56,845 bases of DNA from Sphingobacteriales bacterium (GCA_027484425.1 JAIXSZ010000079.1:1-56845); one strand, 5' to 3'; positions 44,622-55,500 are shown, numbered from the stretch's first letter. A program made the numbers and translations. The notes: generated from the letters alone by a model not told the origin.

Positions 44622-44655
44622 AGACTGCAAAATTCTAATATACTATTACAGCTAT

Positions 44656-44689
44656 CATCCGCAATATTATTAATGTTGCGGATGTTTTT
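44656..44689 (+). terminator. Rho-independent terminator after accC
   Basis: CATCCGCAA (44656-44664) and TTGCGGATG (44676-44684) form a 9-bp stem with an 11-base loop, followed by TTTTT. It begins 34 bases after the accC stop and just before the end of the convergent MFS gene. Confidence 0.75.
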
Positions 44690-44690
44690 G

Positions 44691-45821
44691 TTAGTGTTTA
44701 CCTATTGGTACAAACAGCAAAACGATTATTGCCAGTACGCCTATAATACAGCCGAGCAACGAAACCTGTTGCAATGAAAACACACCCGAGGTAGCACTTA
44801 CCGCCAAAAAACCTACGATAGCAGCAACCCAGTTTGCTGATGACAATACCGATTGTGCATGCTTTTGTTCGCTAAGTGGATACATGTCATATAGCATTTT
44901 CTGTGTTACCCCCCTACTGCAATAGGTCATTATGCAAATCAAGAAACTAACTGTCAGAAATCCAATATAGGTGTTTGTTGTTTGCAACAAAGCCATTGCG
45001 ATTACCACACTCAATAAGGAGACTGTTAGCAACAACTTACCTGATACACGTTCGGATAACTTACCGAAAAAGTAAGGAAGAGGAAAAACGATCAAAGCGC
45101 CCCATGCAAAAACGTAAGAAATACTTTCAATGTCATAAGATTTTTGCTTCATTATCAATGACAAATTAAAACGGCCCATAAACGACAGCATTATTCCTGC
45201 ATTAAAAGCGATGAGTAGCAACCACAATCTACCACTTATTCTGAAATCACCTTTTTCATCAGATATTAGATGCACATTCTCAAAATCGTATAATAGCAAG
45301 GCTAACCTAAACACTACTGAAATAGCAGCAAAAACAATAAAAGAACACTCTAGACCATACAGTTTAAGAAATGGTCCCAATGCAAAACTGCCTATTACTG
45401 CACCAACCAAAGTAGTATTGGCCAATAACCCAAAGTTCCCACCTACCTTATTGGGAGAACTTATATAACTCATTGCGATACTGTATATGTTTATCTGCAC
45501 ACCACTTAGAAACCAGTACCAACAGGTAAATAGTAAAAAAGAAAAATAACTACTACTCCTACCCATGCCCCACAACGAAACTGCGGTTAGTATAGATAAC
45601 AAAATAGACAACTTACTAAAAGACTTAAAGGTGTAGAGGATTTTTGGAGTAACATAAGAACCCAGTGCTATAGCCACATATGTTGTAGCCATAAATATAC
45701 TATTGTATGATGGTGGCACACCAAAATCCGCTATCATTATAGGCAAAACTGGATATATCCCCTGCAGAATCACTCTATCAACGGTTGCTACTAGTAGTAA
45801 TATCAGCACTCCTTTATTCAT
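44691..45821 (-). CDS. MFS transporter
   Basis: The protein of 376 residues has about eleven or twelve hydrophobic helices and an N-terminal half with VDRVILQGIYPVLPIMIADFGVP and the loop SYVTPKILYTFKSFSKL typical of major facilitator proteins. A central hydrophilic loop (about 175-190) separates the two halves. No substrate-specific motif was recognised; drug efflux or sugar uptake are both possible. It is convergent with accC and divergent from lysS. It is a lone gene. Confidence 0.8.
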   Translation of the reverse strand: MNKGVLILLLVATVDRVILQGIYPVLPIMIADFGVPPSYNSIFMATTYVAIALGSYVTPKILYTFKSFSKLSILLSILTAVSLWGMGRSSSYFSFLLFTCWYWFLSGVQINIYSIAMSYISSPNKVGGNFGLLANTTLVGAVIGSFALGPFLKLYGLECSFIVFAAISVVFRLALLLYDFENVHLISDEKGDFRISGRLWLLLIAFNAGIMLSFMGRFNLSLIMKQKSYDIESISYVFAWGALIVFPLPYFFGKLSERVSGKLLLTVSLLSVVIAMALLQTTNTYIGFLTVSFLICIMTYCSRGVTQKMLYDMYPLSEQKHAQSVLSSANWVAAIVGFLAVSATSGVFSLQQVSLLGCIIGVLAIIVLLFVPIGKH

Positions 45822-45988
45822 GATTACGCCAAATTACACATCAATTCATGTTTATTGATCGAGTCTGCATTTGATTATTATTAGGCAATAATAGTATTCC
45901 AATCCCAGCATTCTATAAACTGTTGAATTATCTAGTCATTTTAGTAGCTATCAACACGCAATACATACAAAATCAAACTGCAAAAGCA

Positions 45989-45996
45989 TATTTTTG
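45989..45996 (+). promoter_or_regulatory. Possible -7 box directly before lysS
   Basis: TATTTTTG fits TAnnTTTG, with its final G 6 bases before the A of the start codon at 46002. If used, the transcript would start at or next to the ATG. No -33 partner was found, so this is tentative. Confidence 0.3.
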
Positions 45997-46001
45997 CAAC
46001 T

Positions 46002-47543
46002 ATGCAAGCAACATTGAGCGAACAGGAAATTGTACGCCGCGAAAAACTGCGGGAACTGCTGGAACTAGGTATTGACCCATACCCTGCCCCATTGTATGAT
46101 GTGACACATACAGCCAAAGAAATAAAGGAAAACTATAACGAGCAAACTGCCGAAAGCTATAAATCGGTGTCTCTTGCAGGGCGCATTATGAGCGTAAGAG
46201 ATATGGGTAAAGCAAACTTTGCTGTTATTCAGGATAGCTCTTCAAGGATCCAGATATATATAAAGCGCGATGAAATTTGCCCTGATGAAGATAAAACCAT
46301 GTACGATATAGTTTGGAAAAAACTATTGGACATTGGTGACATCATTGGTATCAAGGGTTATGTATTCACCACCAAAACAGGAGAGACCTCAGTACACGTT
46401 TCTTCATTCATCTTGCTATCAAAAAGTTTGCACCCATTGCCTATCGTAAAGGAAAAAGATGGAGAACAATTTGATGCTGTTACTGATTTAGAGTTCAAAT
46501 ATCGTCAGCGCTATGCCGACCTTATTGTAAACCCAAGTGTTCGTGACACGTTTGTGAAGATCACAAAAATGAAAAACGCTATCCGCTCATTCCTCAATGA
46601 GCGTGGCGCACTAGAAGTAGACACTCCTGTGTTGCAGAGCATACCCGGCGGCGCAACAGCTCGTCCGTTTATGACGCACCACAATGCGCTGGATATTCCA
46701 CTGTATTTGCGAATTGCTAACGAACTCTTCTTAAAAAGACTGATAGTGGGTGGTTTTGAGTGGGTATATGAGTTCAGCCGCAACTTCCGCAATGAAGGTA
46801 TGGACCGTACGCACAACCCAGAGTTTACAATTCTGGAGTTTTACGTAGCCTACAAAGACTACCTATGGATGATGGAAACCACAGAGCAAATGCTGGAACA
46901 AACGGCTATAGCTGCCAATGGCACCTCTCTAACCAGTGTAGCTGGAGTAGAAATAGACTTCAAAGCCCCCTACAAACGCATTAGTATTTATGATGCCATA
47001 AAAGAGCATACCGGTACTGACATCAGCGAAATGGACGAAGATGGACTCAGAAAGCTATGCAAGGAGTTGCGTATAGATGTCAACGAAACTATGGGTAAGG
47101 GAAAACTCATAGACGAATTGTTTGGTAGCCAGTGCGAGCACCACTACATACAGCCGACATTCATTACCGACTATCCTATTGAGATGAGCCCGCTGACCAA
47201 AAAACACCGCAGCAAACCAGGATTGGTAGAGCGTTTCGAACTGATTGTAAATGGTAAAGAGATTGCAAATGCTTACTCTGAGCTCAATGACCCTATAGAC
47301 CAGCGGGAAAGATTTGAAGATCAGGTGAAACTAATGGAACGTGGCGATGATGAAGCTATGTTTATTGACTACGATTTCCTGCGGGCTCTGGAGTATGGTA
47401 TGCCACCTACTGCCGGTATTGGTTTTGGTATAGAGCGCTTGGCTATGTTACTTACTGGGCAGGTATCTATACAGGATGTATTGTTTTTCCCACAAATGCG
47501 TCCAGAAAAACGCGTTGAAGCAGAGGATGCTATCAATATTTAG
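46002..47543 (+). CDS. lysS: Lysyl-tRNA synthetase (class II)
   Basis: Charges tRNA-Lys. The N-terminal OB-fold anticodon-binding domain (about 50-165; [25 protein letters not shown]) is followed by the class II catalytic core. Motif 2 is [22 protein letters not shown], motif 3 is [15 protein letters not shown] near the C-terminus. The length of 513 is normal. A -7-like TATTTTTG (45989-45996) ends 5 bases before the ATG, so the mRNA may have almost no leader. Downstream, DUF1684, ACBP and argS genes are co-oriented with short gaps. Confidence 0.96.
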   Translation: MQATLSEQEIVRREKLRELLELGIDPYPAPLYDVTHTAKEIKENYNEQTAESYKSVSLAGRIMSVRDMGKANFAVIQDSSSRIQIYIKRDEICPDEDKTMYDIVWKKLLDIGDIIGIKGYVFTTKTGETSVHVSSFILLSKSLHPLPIVKEKDGEQFDAVTDLEFKYRQRYADLIVNPSVRDTFVKITKMKNAIRSFLNERGALEVDTPVLQSIPGGATARPFMTHHNALDIPLYLRIANELFLKRLIVGGFEWVYEFSRNFRNEGMDRTHNPEFTILEFYVAYKDYLWMMETTEQMLEQTAIAANGTSLTSVAGVEIDFKAPYKRISIYDAIKEHTGTDISEMDEDGLRKLCKELRIDVNETMGKGKLIDELFGSQCEHHYIQPTFITDYPIEMSPLTKKHRSKPGLVERFELIVNGKEIANAYSELNDPIDQRERFEDQVKLMERGDDEAMFIDYDFLRALEYGMPPTAGIGFGIERLAMLLTGQVSIQDVLFFPQMRPEKRVEAEDAINI

Positions 47544-47573
47544 TTAACCCTTTTGTCGCCTTTTGGTTTGAAT

Positions 47574-48170
47574 ATGAAACTTTGGTTTAGTCTTGTGTTT
47601 TTTCTCGCTGTTGTGCAACTAGCACACAGCCAGACCTATGCAGATAGCTTAGCCACACATAGGCAAAAGTATATTGCAGATTTGAAGGCAGAACCGAGAT
47701 TAAATCTCAAACAGTCGCAGGTTAGCAAAATTAATTTTTACCCTGCCAATAAAAGTTATGCAGTTTGGGCAAGTGTAACGCCGACACCTGGTAGCAAACC
47801 TTTTATGATTCCCACAAAGAGTGGCAAACAAAAGCCATTCATAGAGCACAGCACTCTTGCATTTACGCTTGACGGGAATGAATATGTGCTACATGCTTAT
47901 CAGGGGATGGATCTAATTAAAGACACTACTTACCGCGATTATTTGTTTGTGCCTTTCAAAGACCGAACCAACTATGATGCTACTTATGGTGGCGGCAGAT
48001 ACATAGACCTTTCGGTAAAGGATATCTTATCCGGCAAAATATTACTTGATTTCAACAAATGTTACAATCCTTATTGTGCATTTGCAGATGGCTTTAATTG
48101 CCCAATCCCACCCGATGAAAACTCTTTGCCCATAGAAATTAAAGCCGGCGAAAAAACATTCACACACTAA
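47574..48170 (+). CDS. DUF1684 domain-containing protein
   Basis: A signal peptide (MKLWFSLVFFLAVVQLAHSQ) is followed by a DUF1684 domain: DSLATHRQKYIADLKAEPRLNL, then SKINFYPANKSYAVWASVTPTPGSKPFMIPTKSG, ending in YGGGRYIDLSVKDILSGKILLDFNKCYNPYCAFADGFNCPIPPDENSLPIEIKAGEK. The cysteine-rich end (CYNPYCAFADGFNC) is the family signature. The start chosen is the ATG at 47574, since a TTG at 47553 only adds seven residues before the signal peptide. It is between lysS and the ACBP gene, 30 and 10 bases away. Function unknown. Confidence 0.9.
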   Translation: MKLWFSLVFFLAVVQLAHSQTYADSLATHRQKYIADLKAEPRLNLKQSQVSKINFYPANKSYAVWASVTPTPGSKPFMIPTKSGKQKPFIEHSTLAFTLDGNEYVLHAYQGMDLIKDTTYRDYLFVPFKDRTNYDATYGGGRYIDLSVKDILSGKILLDFNKCYNPYCAFADGFNCPIPPDENSLPIEIKAGEKTFTH

Positions 48171-48180
48171 CCAACCGACA

Positions 48181-48438
48181 ATGACACTCCAAGAACAGTT
48201 TGAAGCAGCAGTAACAGGAAGTAAACTACTTACTGCACGCCCCGACAATGATACATTGCTTAAGATTTATAGCCTGTACAAGCAGGCCACGGAGGGCGAT
48301 GCGCCAGATGATGGACCTACAAATCCTTTCGATTTTATAGCAAAAGCTAAGTACAATGCATGGTCTGAACTCGTGGGTTTAGGTAGCGAAACTGCAAAGC
48401 AACAATACATTGACCTAATAAACAAACTTAAAGGATAA
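48181..48438 (+). CDS. Acyl-CoA-binding protein
   Basis: This 85-residue protein matches the ACBP fold in length and sequence: FEAAVTGSKLLTARPDNDTLLKIYSLYKQATEGDAPDDGPTNPFDFIAKAKYNAWSELVGLG. The Y-K-Q-A-T-x-G-D signature and K-x-x-A-W are conserved. It would bind medium- and long-chain acyl-CoA in the cytosol and supply them to lipid enzymes. It starts 10 bases after the DUF1684 gene, and argS follows after 64 bases. Confidence 0.93.
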   Translation: MTLQEQFEAAVTGSKLLTARPDNDTLLKIYSLYKQATEGDAPDDGPTNPFDFIAKAKYNAWSELVGLGSETAKQQYIDLINKLKG

Positions 48439-48502
48439 CTGCTTTATTTGTAATTTATCCTTACCCTATTCTTAAATTTTTCAGTTACTAACACATCCCA
48501 CA

Positions 48503-50302
48503 ATGACACTTGCCAATAAAATTAAAGATGCTGCATTTGATGCATTGTCTAATTTGTACCCCGAAACTACATTTGATAAATCTATTATTAATGTAAACGA
48601 AACCAAGCCTGAATTTACCGGCAATTATACAATAGTTCTATTTCCATTTGTAAAACTGCTCAGACAGAAACCGGATGTTTTAGGCAACTCAATGGGCGAA
48701 TACCTTTTGAATAACTCTGACTTGTTTAGCAGGTATGATATAGTAAGTGGTTTTCTCAATATGACTTTAAAAGAAAGCATACTATATTCGTACCTTCTCA
48801 ATAACTTCTGTAATTCTGATTTTAATAAACCTTATCGTGCAGACGACAAGGTAATGGTAGAATATTCGTCGCCCAATACAAACAAGCCACTGCACTTTGG
48901 TCACCTGCGCAATATATTTCTAGGCGCTGCGGTTTCAGAAATTCTCCGTGCTGATGGGAAACATGTAGTAAAAGCTAACCTCATCAACGACAGAGGCATT
49001 CACATATGCAAATCTATGATAGCATGGATGCATTATGCCGAAGGAGCCACACCTCAAAGCAGTGGGATCAAGGGCGACCATCTGGTAGGCGATTACTATG
49101 TTAAGTTCAATGACGTATATAAAGAGCAAGTAGCCAAAATGGTTGCAGAAGGTATAGAAGAAAAACTTGCCGAAAAATCTGCACCCATCATGCAAGATGC
49201 TCAAGACTTACTGCGTAAATGGGAAGCTGGCGACGAAGAAGTTCGTCACCTATGGGCTACCATGAATGGATGGGTGTACGACGGGTTTGACATTTCCTAC
49301 AAAAAGCTAGGTATCACTTTCGACAAAGTCTATCACGAAAGCGAAACATACTTGTTAGGCAAACAACTGGTAGAAGAAGGTCTGTCTAAAGGTGTTTTAT
49401 TCAAAAAAGAAGATGGCTCGGTATGGATAGACCTTAAAGAGGACGGACTTGACGAAAAACTGCTGCTACGTGGCGATGGTACTTCTGTTTACATCACTCA
49501 AGACCTAGGTACGGCAAGGCTGAAGTACAACGACTTTCATATTAACCAATCTGTTTACGTAATCGCTGACGAACAAAATTACCATATACAGGTATTAAAA
49601 TTAATACTCAAAAAACTAGGCGAACCCTGCGCTGACGGCATATACCACCTATCCTATGGAATGGTAGAACTACCTACTGGCAAAATGAAAAGCCGTGAAG
49701 GTACTGTAGTTGATGCCGACGATATGGTTAACGAAATGATTGCCCTTTCTAAAGAACAAACTGAGCAATCTGGAAAAACAGAAGGATTCTCTGAAGAAGA
49801 GCTTAGCTGGCTATACGAAACTATAGGTTTAGGAGCATTGAAGTTTTATTTACTCAGAGTAGACCCTAAGAAAAAAATGATCTTTAACCCTAAAGATTCT
49901 ATTGATCTTCATGGGTTTACTGCCACATTCATTCAGTACGCTCATGCCCGTATCTGCTCCATTTTGCGAAAAGAAGGTATTCCAACAACACCTAGTTCTA
50001 ATCTTTTTGCATCATTCATACCTAACCAGGAATTATTGAAACTTGAAAAAGAAGTAATATTACTGACTGAGCAATACCCAGATATTTTATCTGCTGCATC
50101 TAGCGAATTTAATCCATCGGCAGTGTGCAATTATGCATTCACATTAGCGCAATTATTCAATACATTTTATGATGCTCACAGCATATCGAAAGCTGAAAAC
50201 GAGGAGAAAAAGCAACTTCGTTTGATGATTGTCGTACATGTTGCAGCCATTTTAAGACATTCAATGGGTTTGTTAGGTATTAGAATGCCAGAAAAAATGT
50301 AA
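48503..50302 (+). CDS. argS: Arginyl-tRNA synthetase
   Basis: Charges tRNA-Arg. Class I catalytic features: SSPNTNKPLHFGHLRNIFLG (HIGH-like HFGH) and KMKSREGTVV (KMSKS-like). The N-terminal additional domain (1-105) and a helical anticodon-binding C-terminal domain (about 450-599, with FTATFIQYAHARICSILRKEG) are present. The length of 599 is normal. It is the last gene of the lysS-DUF1684-ACBP-argS run. An inverted repeat with 14-bp arms follows. Confidence 0.96.
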   Translation: MTLANKIKDAAFDALSNLYPETTFDKSIINVNETKPEFTGNYTIVLFPFVKLLRQKPDVLGNSMGEYLLNNSDLFSRYDIVSGFLNMTLKESILYSYLLNNFCNSDFNKPYRADDKVMVEYSSPNTNKPLHFGHLRNIFLGAAVSEILRADGKHVVKANLINDRGIHICKSMIAWMHYAEGATPQSSGIKGDHLVGDYYVKFNDVYKEQVAKMVAEGIEEKLAEKSAPIMQDAQDLLRKWEAGDEEVRHLWATMNGWVYDGFDISYKKLGITFDKVYHESETYLLGKQLVEEGLSKGVLFKKEDGSVWIDLKEDGLDEKLLLRGDGTSVYITQDLGTARLKYNDFHINQSVYVIADEQNYHIQVLKLILKKLGEPCADGIYHLSYGMVELPTGKMKSREGTVVDADDMVNEMIALSKEQTEQSGKTEGFSEEELSWLYETIGLGALKFYLLRVDPKKKMIFNPKDSIDLHGFTATFIQYAHARICSILRKEGIPTTPSSNLFASFIPNQELLKLEKEVILLTEQYPDILSAASSEFNPSAVCNYAFTLAQLFNTFYDAHSISKAENEEKKQLRLMIVVHVAAILRHSMGLLGIRMPEKM

Positions 50303-50337
50303 AAAACTGCCTTGCTTTTAGCAAACATAAATTCAAC

Positions 50338-50377
50338 AACAAAGGGCGCTCGTTTAAATAACTGAGCGCCCTTTGTT
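50338..50377. terminator. Bidirectional hairpin between argS and the DUF6249-like gene
   Basis: AACAAAGGGCGCTC (50338-50351) and GAGCGCCCTTTGTT (50364-50377) form a perfect 14-bp stem with a 12-base loop. A long T-run is missing on either side, but position between convergent stops fits a terminator. Confidence 0.7.
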
Positions 50378-50430
50378 AGTTCAATTACTACTCTCAACTT
50401 ACAGTAAAGGTTGAGTGATAAATAAAAGCA

Positions 50431-50808
50431 TCAAGACTCCGTATTGTTTTTCTTATCCAAATCCGCCCAGTATTTTCTTTCTATAAAATAAGATGAAATT
50501 AACCCTAACCCGCCACCTATCGCTATCAATGAAAAGTAGACTGCCGGATTTTTACTACTATCCATATGTGATATCATCCTGGTGTTAATATCAATGAAGT
50601 AAGCTATGAGCAAACCTAGTCCTGCACCGAATAACAATAAACCCCATTTCAGATTTATAAAGTGTTTTGGACGTGTTTCTGTAATACGAGGATTAATACC
50701 TCTTTCTATTAATGCCATATTTTCTCGGGTTCTGATATAAAAAATACCAAAAACCAATGCAAAAAATGATAGTGGAATAAGGATGTCTTCAAGAATTTGT
50801 GGTCCCAT
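50431..50808 (-). CDS. Small membrane protein, DUF6249-like
   Basis: A 125-residue protein with three transmembrane helices: IPLSFFALVFGIFYI, LKWGLLLFGAGLGLLIAYFI and FSLIAIGGGLGLISSYFI. The loop TRENMALIERGINPRI between the first two is the conserved part of DUF6249 and related Bacteroidota membrane proteins, which are often found beside ECF sigma and anti-sigma genes, as here. Its function is not known. It is divergent from the sigma factor gene, with about 190 bases between. Confidence 0.75.
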   Translation of the reverse strand: MGPQILEDILIPLSFFALVFGIFYIRTRENMALIERGINPRITETRPKHFINLKWGLLLFGAGLGLLIAYFIDINTRMISHMDSSKNPAVYFSLIAIGGGLGLISSYFIERKYWADLDKKNNTES

Positions 50809-50959
50809 TTTGTTTATTTTTAGTAATGATGAATTAATGATTGTCTTTTTTGTCAGTACATTGCAATTACTGAAAACTATGACTGCCTTTTTTTATGTTC
50901 GGTTACAAATAGTGGAAAAACTTTTTTAAACCATTACTTTTCACAAGGTTTATCATTTT

Positions 50960-50988
50960 GTAACTTTTCACGAGCTTATTGCGTCATA
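50960..50988 (+). promoter_or_regulatory. Putative ECF-type promoter of the sigma factor gene
   Basis: GTAACTTTT (50960-50968; the AAC motif of ECF -35 elements) and CGTCATA (50982-50988) are separated by about 15 bases from the end of AACTT, a usual ECF spacing. The start codon at 50998 is 9 bases beyond. A near-copy of the -35 word, TTACTTTTCACAAGG, is 27 bases upstream. The layout implies autoregulation by the encoded sigma factor. Confidence 0.45.
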
Positions 50989-50997
50989 CCTCTGTAG

Positions 50998-51576
50998 ATG
51001 TACACCTCTGACAACGATATTACTGTAATAAAAAATGTATTGCTAGGCAAACAGGGAGATTATGCAATCCTTGTTAACAAATATCAGCGCTATGTTTTCT
51101 CCATTGTTTTAAGATATGTCACTAACAGAGAAGTTGCCGAAGAGATATCCCAGGACGTATTTATAAAAGCATATAGGAATCTTGGTAGTTTCAAAGGTGA
51201 AAGCAAATTTAGCACTTGGCTATATACTATTGTTCACACTACGTGTTTGTCTCATCTTCGAAAGAAAAAAGAAGAAACAGTGTTATTAGAGGAAGAAACT
51301 ATGATACTGTTACATGACAAAAAAAATCATCAAGAGTCACCATATAATAAATATGAAAATTTAGATCGAACCACATCCTTAAATGCCGCAATAAACCATT
51401 TACCTCACTCTGACGCACAAATTATCACCTTATTCTACATTGCAGAACAGTCTGTAAGTGAAATAGCTGAGATTACAGGAATTTCAACTGCCAATGTAAA
51501 AGTGAAATTATTCAGGTCGAGAATGAAATTAAAAGAAATCATTGAGCAAAAGTTCAAACAAGAACTTATCGATTAG
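50998..51576 (+). CDS. RNA polymerase sigma factor, ECF family
   Basis: The sigma-2 region is at about residues 20-85 (YAILVNKYQRYVFSIVLRYVTNREVAEEISQDVFIKAYRNLGSFKGESKFSTWLYTIVHTTCL), and sigma-4 is at about 125-180 (SLNAAINHLPHSDAQIITLFYIAEQSVSEIAEITGISTANVKVKLFRSRMKLKE). Region 3 is absent, as in the ECF group. It directs RNA polymerase to alternative promoters. The next gene, 33 bases downstream, encodes a membrane protein that fits an anti-sigma factor. The signal is unknown. An ECF-type promoter sits before it. Confidence 0.92.
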   Translation: MYTSDNDITVIKNVLLGKQGDYAILVNKYQRYVFSIVLRYVTNREVAEEISQDVFIKAYRNLGSFKGESKFSTWLYTIVHTTCLSHLRKKKEETVLLEEETMILLHDKKNHQESPYNKYENLDRTTSLNAAINHLPHSDAQIITLFYIAEQSVSEIAEITGISTANVKVKLFRSRMKLKEIIEQKFKQELID

Positions 51577-51608
51577 AAAATAAAAATTATTAACTTTAGG
51601 ATACTGTT

Positions 51609-52127
51609 ATGCTAAACGAAGACAATATAGAATTACTAATATGGGATTACATTGATGGCAATCTGACTGAACAAGACTTGGCTGATGTGGAATACCATAT
51701 TAAAACCAACACTAGATGGAGTACAACATACAATGAATTCATGTCTGTCAATAGCCATTTATCTTCATCTTCTCTACTCTCCGACCCGTCATTACGCTTC
51801 ACAAAAAATGTGATGGAAAGCATTGCTGCAGAACAATTTATACACAAAAAAAAGGTATACATAAACCCCTTTATAATTAGGAGCATTGCAGCTGTGTTTA
51901 TGCTAACTATATCATTGACCATCATATACTCACTTTATAATACAAATTGGAATTCAACATATAATCCTATTTCTTCTAAAGTGACATCTTCCTATGATCT
52001 TCCAAAGTTCAACTTGAGTGGAATATTCGATGGGTCTCTCGTAAACATAATAGTCTGCGTAAACGTTATTCTCATTCTTGCATTAATTGATTCTTTTATG
52101 TCTAAAAGGCATATTCACCATTCTTAA
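51609..52127 (+). CDS. Putative anti-sigma factor, membrane protein
   Basis: The 172-residue protein has an N-terminal soluble part (IELLIWDYIDGNLTEQDLADVEYHI) resembling the sigma-binding segment of Bacteroidota anti-sigma proteins (the DYIDGNLTEQ motif), with no zinc-finger HxxxCxxC. Two transmembrane helices lie at about 92-112 (IIRSIAAVFMLTISLTIIYSLY) and 148-165 (VNIIVCVNVILILALIDSF). Location 33 bases after the ECF sigma gene supports the role. Sequence alone does not prove binding to the sigma factor. Confidence 0.7.
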   Translation: MLNEDNIELLIWDYIDGNLTEQDLADVEYHIKTNTRWSTTYNEFMSVNSHLSSSSLLSDPSLRFTKNVMESIAAEQFIHKKKVYINPFIIRSIAAVFMLTISLTIIYSLYNTNWNSTYNPISSKVTSSYDLPKFNLSGIFDGSLVNIIVCVNVILILALIDSFMSKRHIHHS

Positions 52128-52565
52128 ATCTACATTAGTTTTTCGCCCCTCATATCAATAAACATTATTGTATATGAGGGGTCAATTTTTTAGAGTTGTA
52201 TCGATTTTCTTGTATGATAGTGCCTTGTCGAATAGTCAGTATCATCATAAATGTTAATAACTCACCAATTCGAAATCAATTAGTAATTGACAGTATTACA
52301 CTTCAAATCCTCCGCCAATAAAATCAATTTTCATTTTTGTTACAATTTTATTCAAACATTGTGAACGATTTGAGATTAAATTTTTGATAAAAAATAGCTA
52401 TTCAGAATAAATAATCTTATATTTGAAATGGGGTTTAAAGTTAAAAACGAGACGATTTAAAATATTTAACTTTATAATATTAATCCAAAATTTTTTATTA
52501 ATTATTAAGTCAAGTTCTTCTTAAACCAGCATCCTGTTCATTTTGCAAAGTTTAAATCGTAAATC
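52128..52565. other. Upstream region of the right giant gene
   Basis: Apart from the terminator at 52146-52191, this very AT-rich stretch of about 440 bases holds no gene. A -7-like box TATATTTG lies at 52418-52425, leaving about 140 bases of leader to the ATG at 52566. The long AT-rich leader has no obvious riboswitch-like hairpin. Confidence 0.5.
52146..52191 (+). terminator. Terminator after the anti-sigma gene
   Basis: CCCCTCATAT (52146-52155) and ATATGAGGGG (52172-52181) form a 10-bp stem with a 16-base loop, followed after TCAA by a run of T. It begins 19 bases beyond the stop codon. Confidence 0.8.
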
Positions 52566-55500
52566 ATGAAACACAAAATAATCCGGAGAACATATAACAA
52601 AGTATTCCTTTTTTCATCCATTTCTGTTTTGTTGCTACTATCAGTCAGCATAAAAGCACAAGAACAGGCTATCGCAATACCAGTAAATAATATAGATAAC
52701 CAAATAGAACTATGGGATAAAAGCAAAACGTGGGACAAGGCAATTTTAGGAAAAGAATTATACGATGTTAACTATGCTAAATCTGAGAATAGTAATGTTA
52801 AAAACAATCCGTTTAATAACTTCACAAGTTTTTCTAAAATAAGGAAAAGTTCATCTTACGAGATTAACACGTATAATGCCGAATACACTGACCATCCAGA
52901 ACTCGGTATCTTATTTGCTGATGCTCCATGCAATGACTGCTATGAGCTAATTGGCAAACGAACAGAAACACAAAAATACTTTGTAAAAGAAGGAACAAAT
53001 GCTTCCCATTTTTTCATCCAATCACATCAATACCCCATACACTATAAAAATAGCAAAGGGCAATGGATTACTGTTTCTAAAAACTTATCTAAAGACCACA
53101 ATCGTAATTTGTATAAAACGATTGGCAGGGATGTAGACATAGAAATTAATACTGAGAAAGGGTTTAGTACACTAAAAAGCAAAAAAGGCAACATTACCTA
53201 CAATCAAAACCTAGAGTTGATTTTTATCCGTCCAGACGGTACAGAACAAACATTAGGAAAAGCAAACTGGACAAACTTCACTGCTGGAGATAATGGTGTA
53301 ATTGTAAAAAATGCCTGGTTAGGGATCGACATTGAAATGGTGGTATTACACAATAGCCTGAAAACTAACTTTGTAATCAACAATGCGTTGCCTGCCTATG
53401 CCTCTGGCAAATTAGTATTCAGAGATAACTACTCTTCTGATGATGGTTTGAACCTCAAAATAGAAAAAGAAAAATCGACAGACGGGTCAATAACTATCAA
53501 CAATAATAACTTAGAAGAAATCTTCGTCATCAACAAAGCCATTGCTTACGAACGTAACAACAGCAATACTGAAATCATCCCATTAACCTACAACAGCCAT
53601 ACTAATAACCAAATAGATATAGAAGTTCCAGGTAGTTTACTCAACAACCCTTCAATTTCATACCCTCTTATCATAGACCCATTAGTATCTGGCACGTTGT
53701 CTTCTGGTTTCACCTACACTACAGGAGCCTGGTATCCTGCATTTGCAAGCACTACAGAATATTGTACAAACACAAACAACCTGTTGGTGCCAGCCGCAGC
53801 TACATTGACAGATATACGGATGATATTCAATTATTATGGTCCTGCAGGTGTTTTATGGAACAATTCTGCGCTTACATTTAGGGTCAATGGTGGTTGCACT
53901 TTTGGTTGGTTAGCCTGTGGCGGTACCAGCAGTGGCATTCCCGGCGGCACATGTGGAGTGGCTACCAACTCTAGTTTCTGGGCTGCCGGTCCTGCTTGGG
54001 GAATTACACCCGGTTGTTTGCCAGCATTCAGTTGCAATTCATATACACTTCCTTTTCAGTTACTTCTTACTCAAAGAGCTGGAGCATCAGCTCCATGTGC
54101 TCAAACAGTATATGCCACATCTACAGGCTTCACTGTAAATGTAGAAGGCACTACCGCTATTACACCTGTTATTACTCCGTCTGGCCCTACTACACTATGC
54201 ATGCCTTCTACACTTACTCTAACGGGGTCTGGCACTGGTGTATGGTCTTCTTCTGCTCCGGGAGTTGCTACGGTATCAACAGCTGGTGTAGTTACAGGTA
54301 TATCTAATGGCACTACAAATATCAACTTAACAATTGGCGGATGTAGTTCAGCCCTTGCCCTTACAGTGGGTACATCACCCACTATTACCGGTGTATCTAG
54401 CATTTGTTTCCCTGGCGCTACCACACTTACTGGTGCTCCTGCTGGTGGTGTGTGGACTTCCTCTGCTCCAGCCATTGCCACTGTTGCTGCGGGGGTGGTA
54501 ACCGGTGTATCAATTGGCACAACCATTATCAACTATAACACAGGTGTTTGCTCTGCAAACAGACCAGTAGATGTCAATAACCCTGCGGCCGTTGCACCCA
54601 CCACACAGCCCACTGGTATCTCGTTTACAGGCGTTACACCTTCTGGTGCCACAGTCAATTTCACACCTAATGGATCCACAGGATACCTAGTTGTAGCTAG
54701 TACATTTCCCACTTTGTACGCCGCACCCACTGCATTTGCTACCTATGCTACTGGTGCTGCTTTTGGAGGTGGTATAGTTATTCAAGGTTCTACCTCAGGT
54801 AGTTCTCCTTCATACACTACTACCCTTCTCAACTCTAATACTCGATACTATATTTATGTTTTTGCATTCAACAACAATTGTGTAGGTCCGCAATACAACC
54901 TTACAGCCCCACTAACAGGTAATTTCAATACTTGCGTCACCCCTACTGGTACTCCTGTCACAGGTACTGTTGGTAATAACTTTATCAATTTAAGTTGGAC
55001 TCCCTCACCCGCTGGTGGAGGATTTGTAGTTCCTATCAACTACATGGTATATGCCTATGCAGATGCTGCATTGACGATTCTTGCTCCAGGCTACCCTGTA
55101 ATGGCTGGTGTGGGTACTTCTTATACTGCCACTGGTCTTACACCTGGCACACAATACTGGTTCAGAATAGCTCCAGCTGATGCTTGTGCAATAATGAGCG
55201 GAATAGCTACTGCTATGACTACTTGTGGGGCTGCTGGCTCCATTCCCTATCTACAAACGTTTGAGGTAGGAACTACTTTTGGAGAAACGACACCAAATTG
55301 TATGGGTGCGACAGTTCAGAACTGTGTGATATCCGGAGTTCAAACAAACGTCACTTTCCTAGGCACCATAAATACCAATCACACGCCCGGCGGCAGCAAG
55401 TTTTACAATTTTGTTCGCGCAGGTGCATGTTCTGCTGGCTGGGCTAATCAATGGTTATTATTGCCATCTTTGAATATGACAGCTGGCACCACTTATACCC

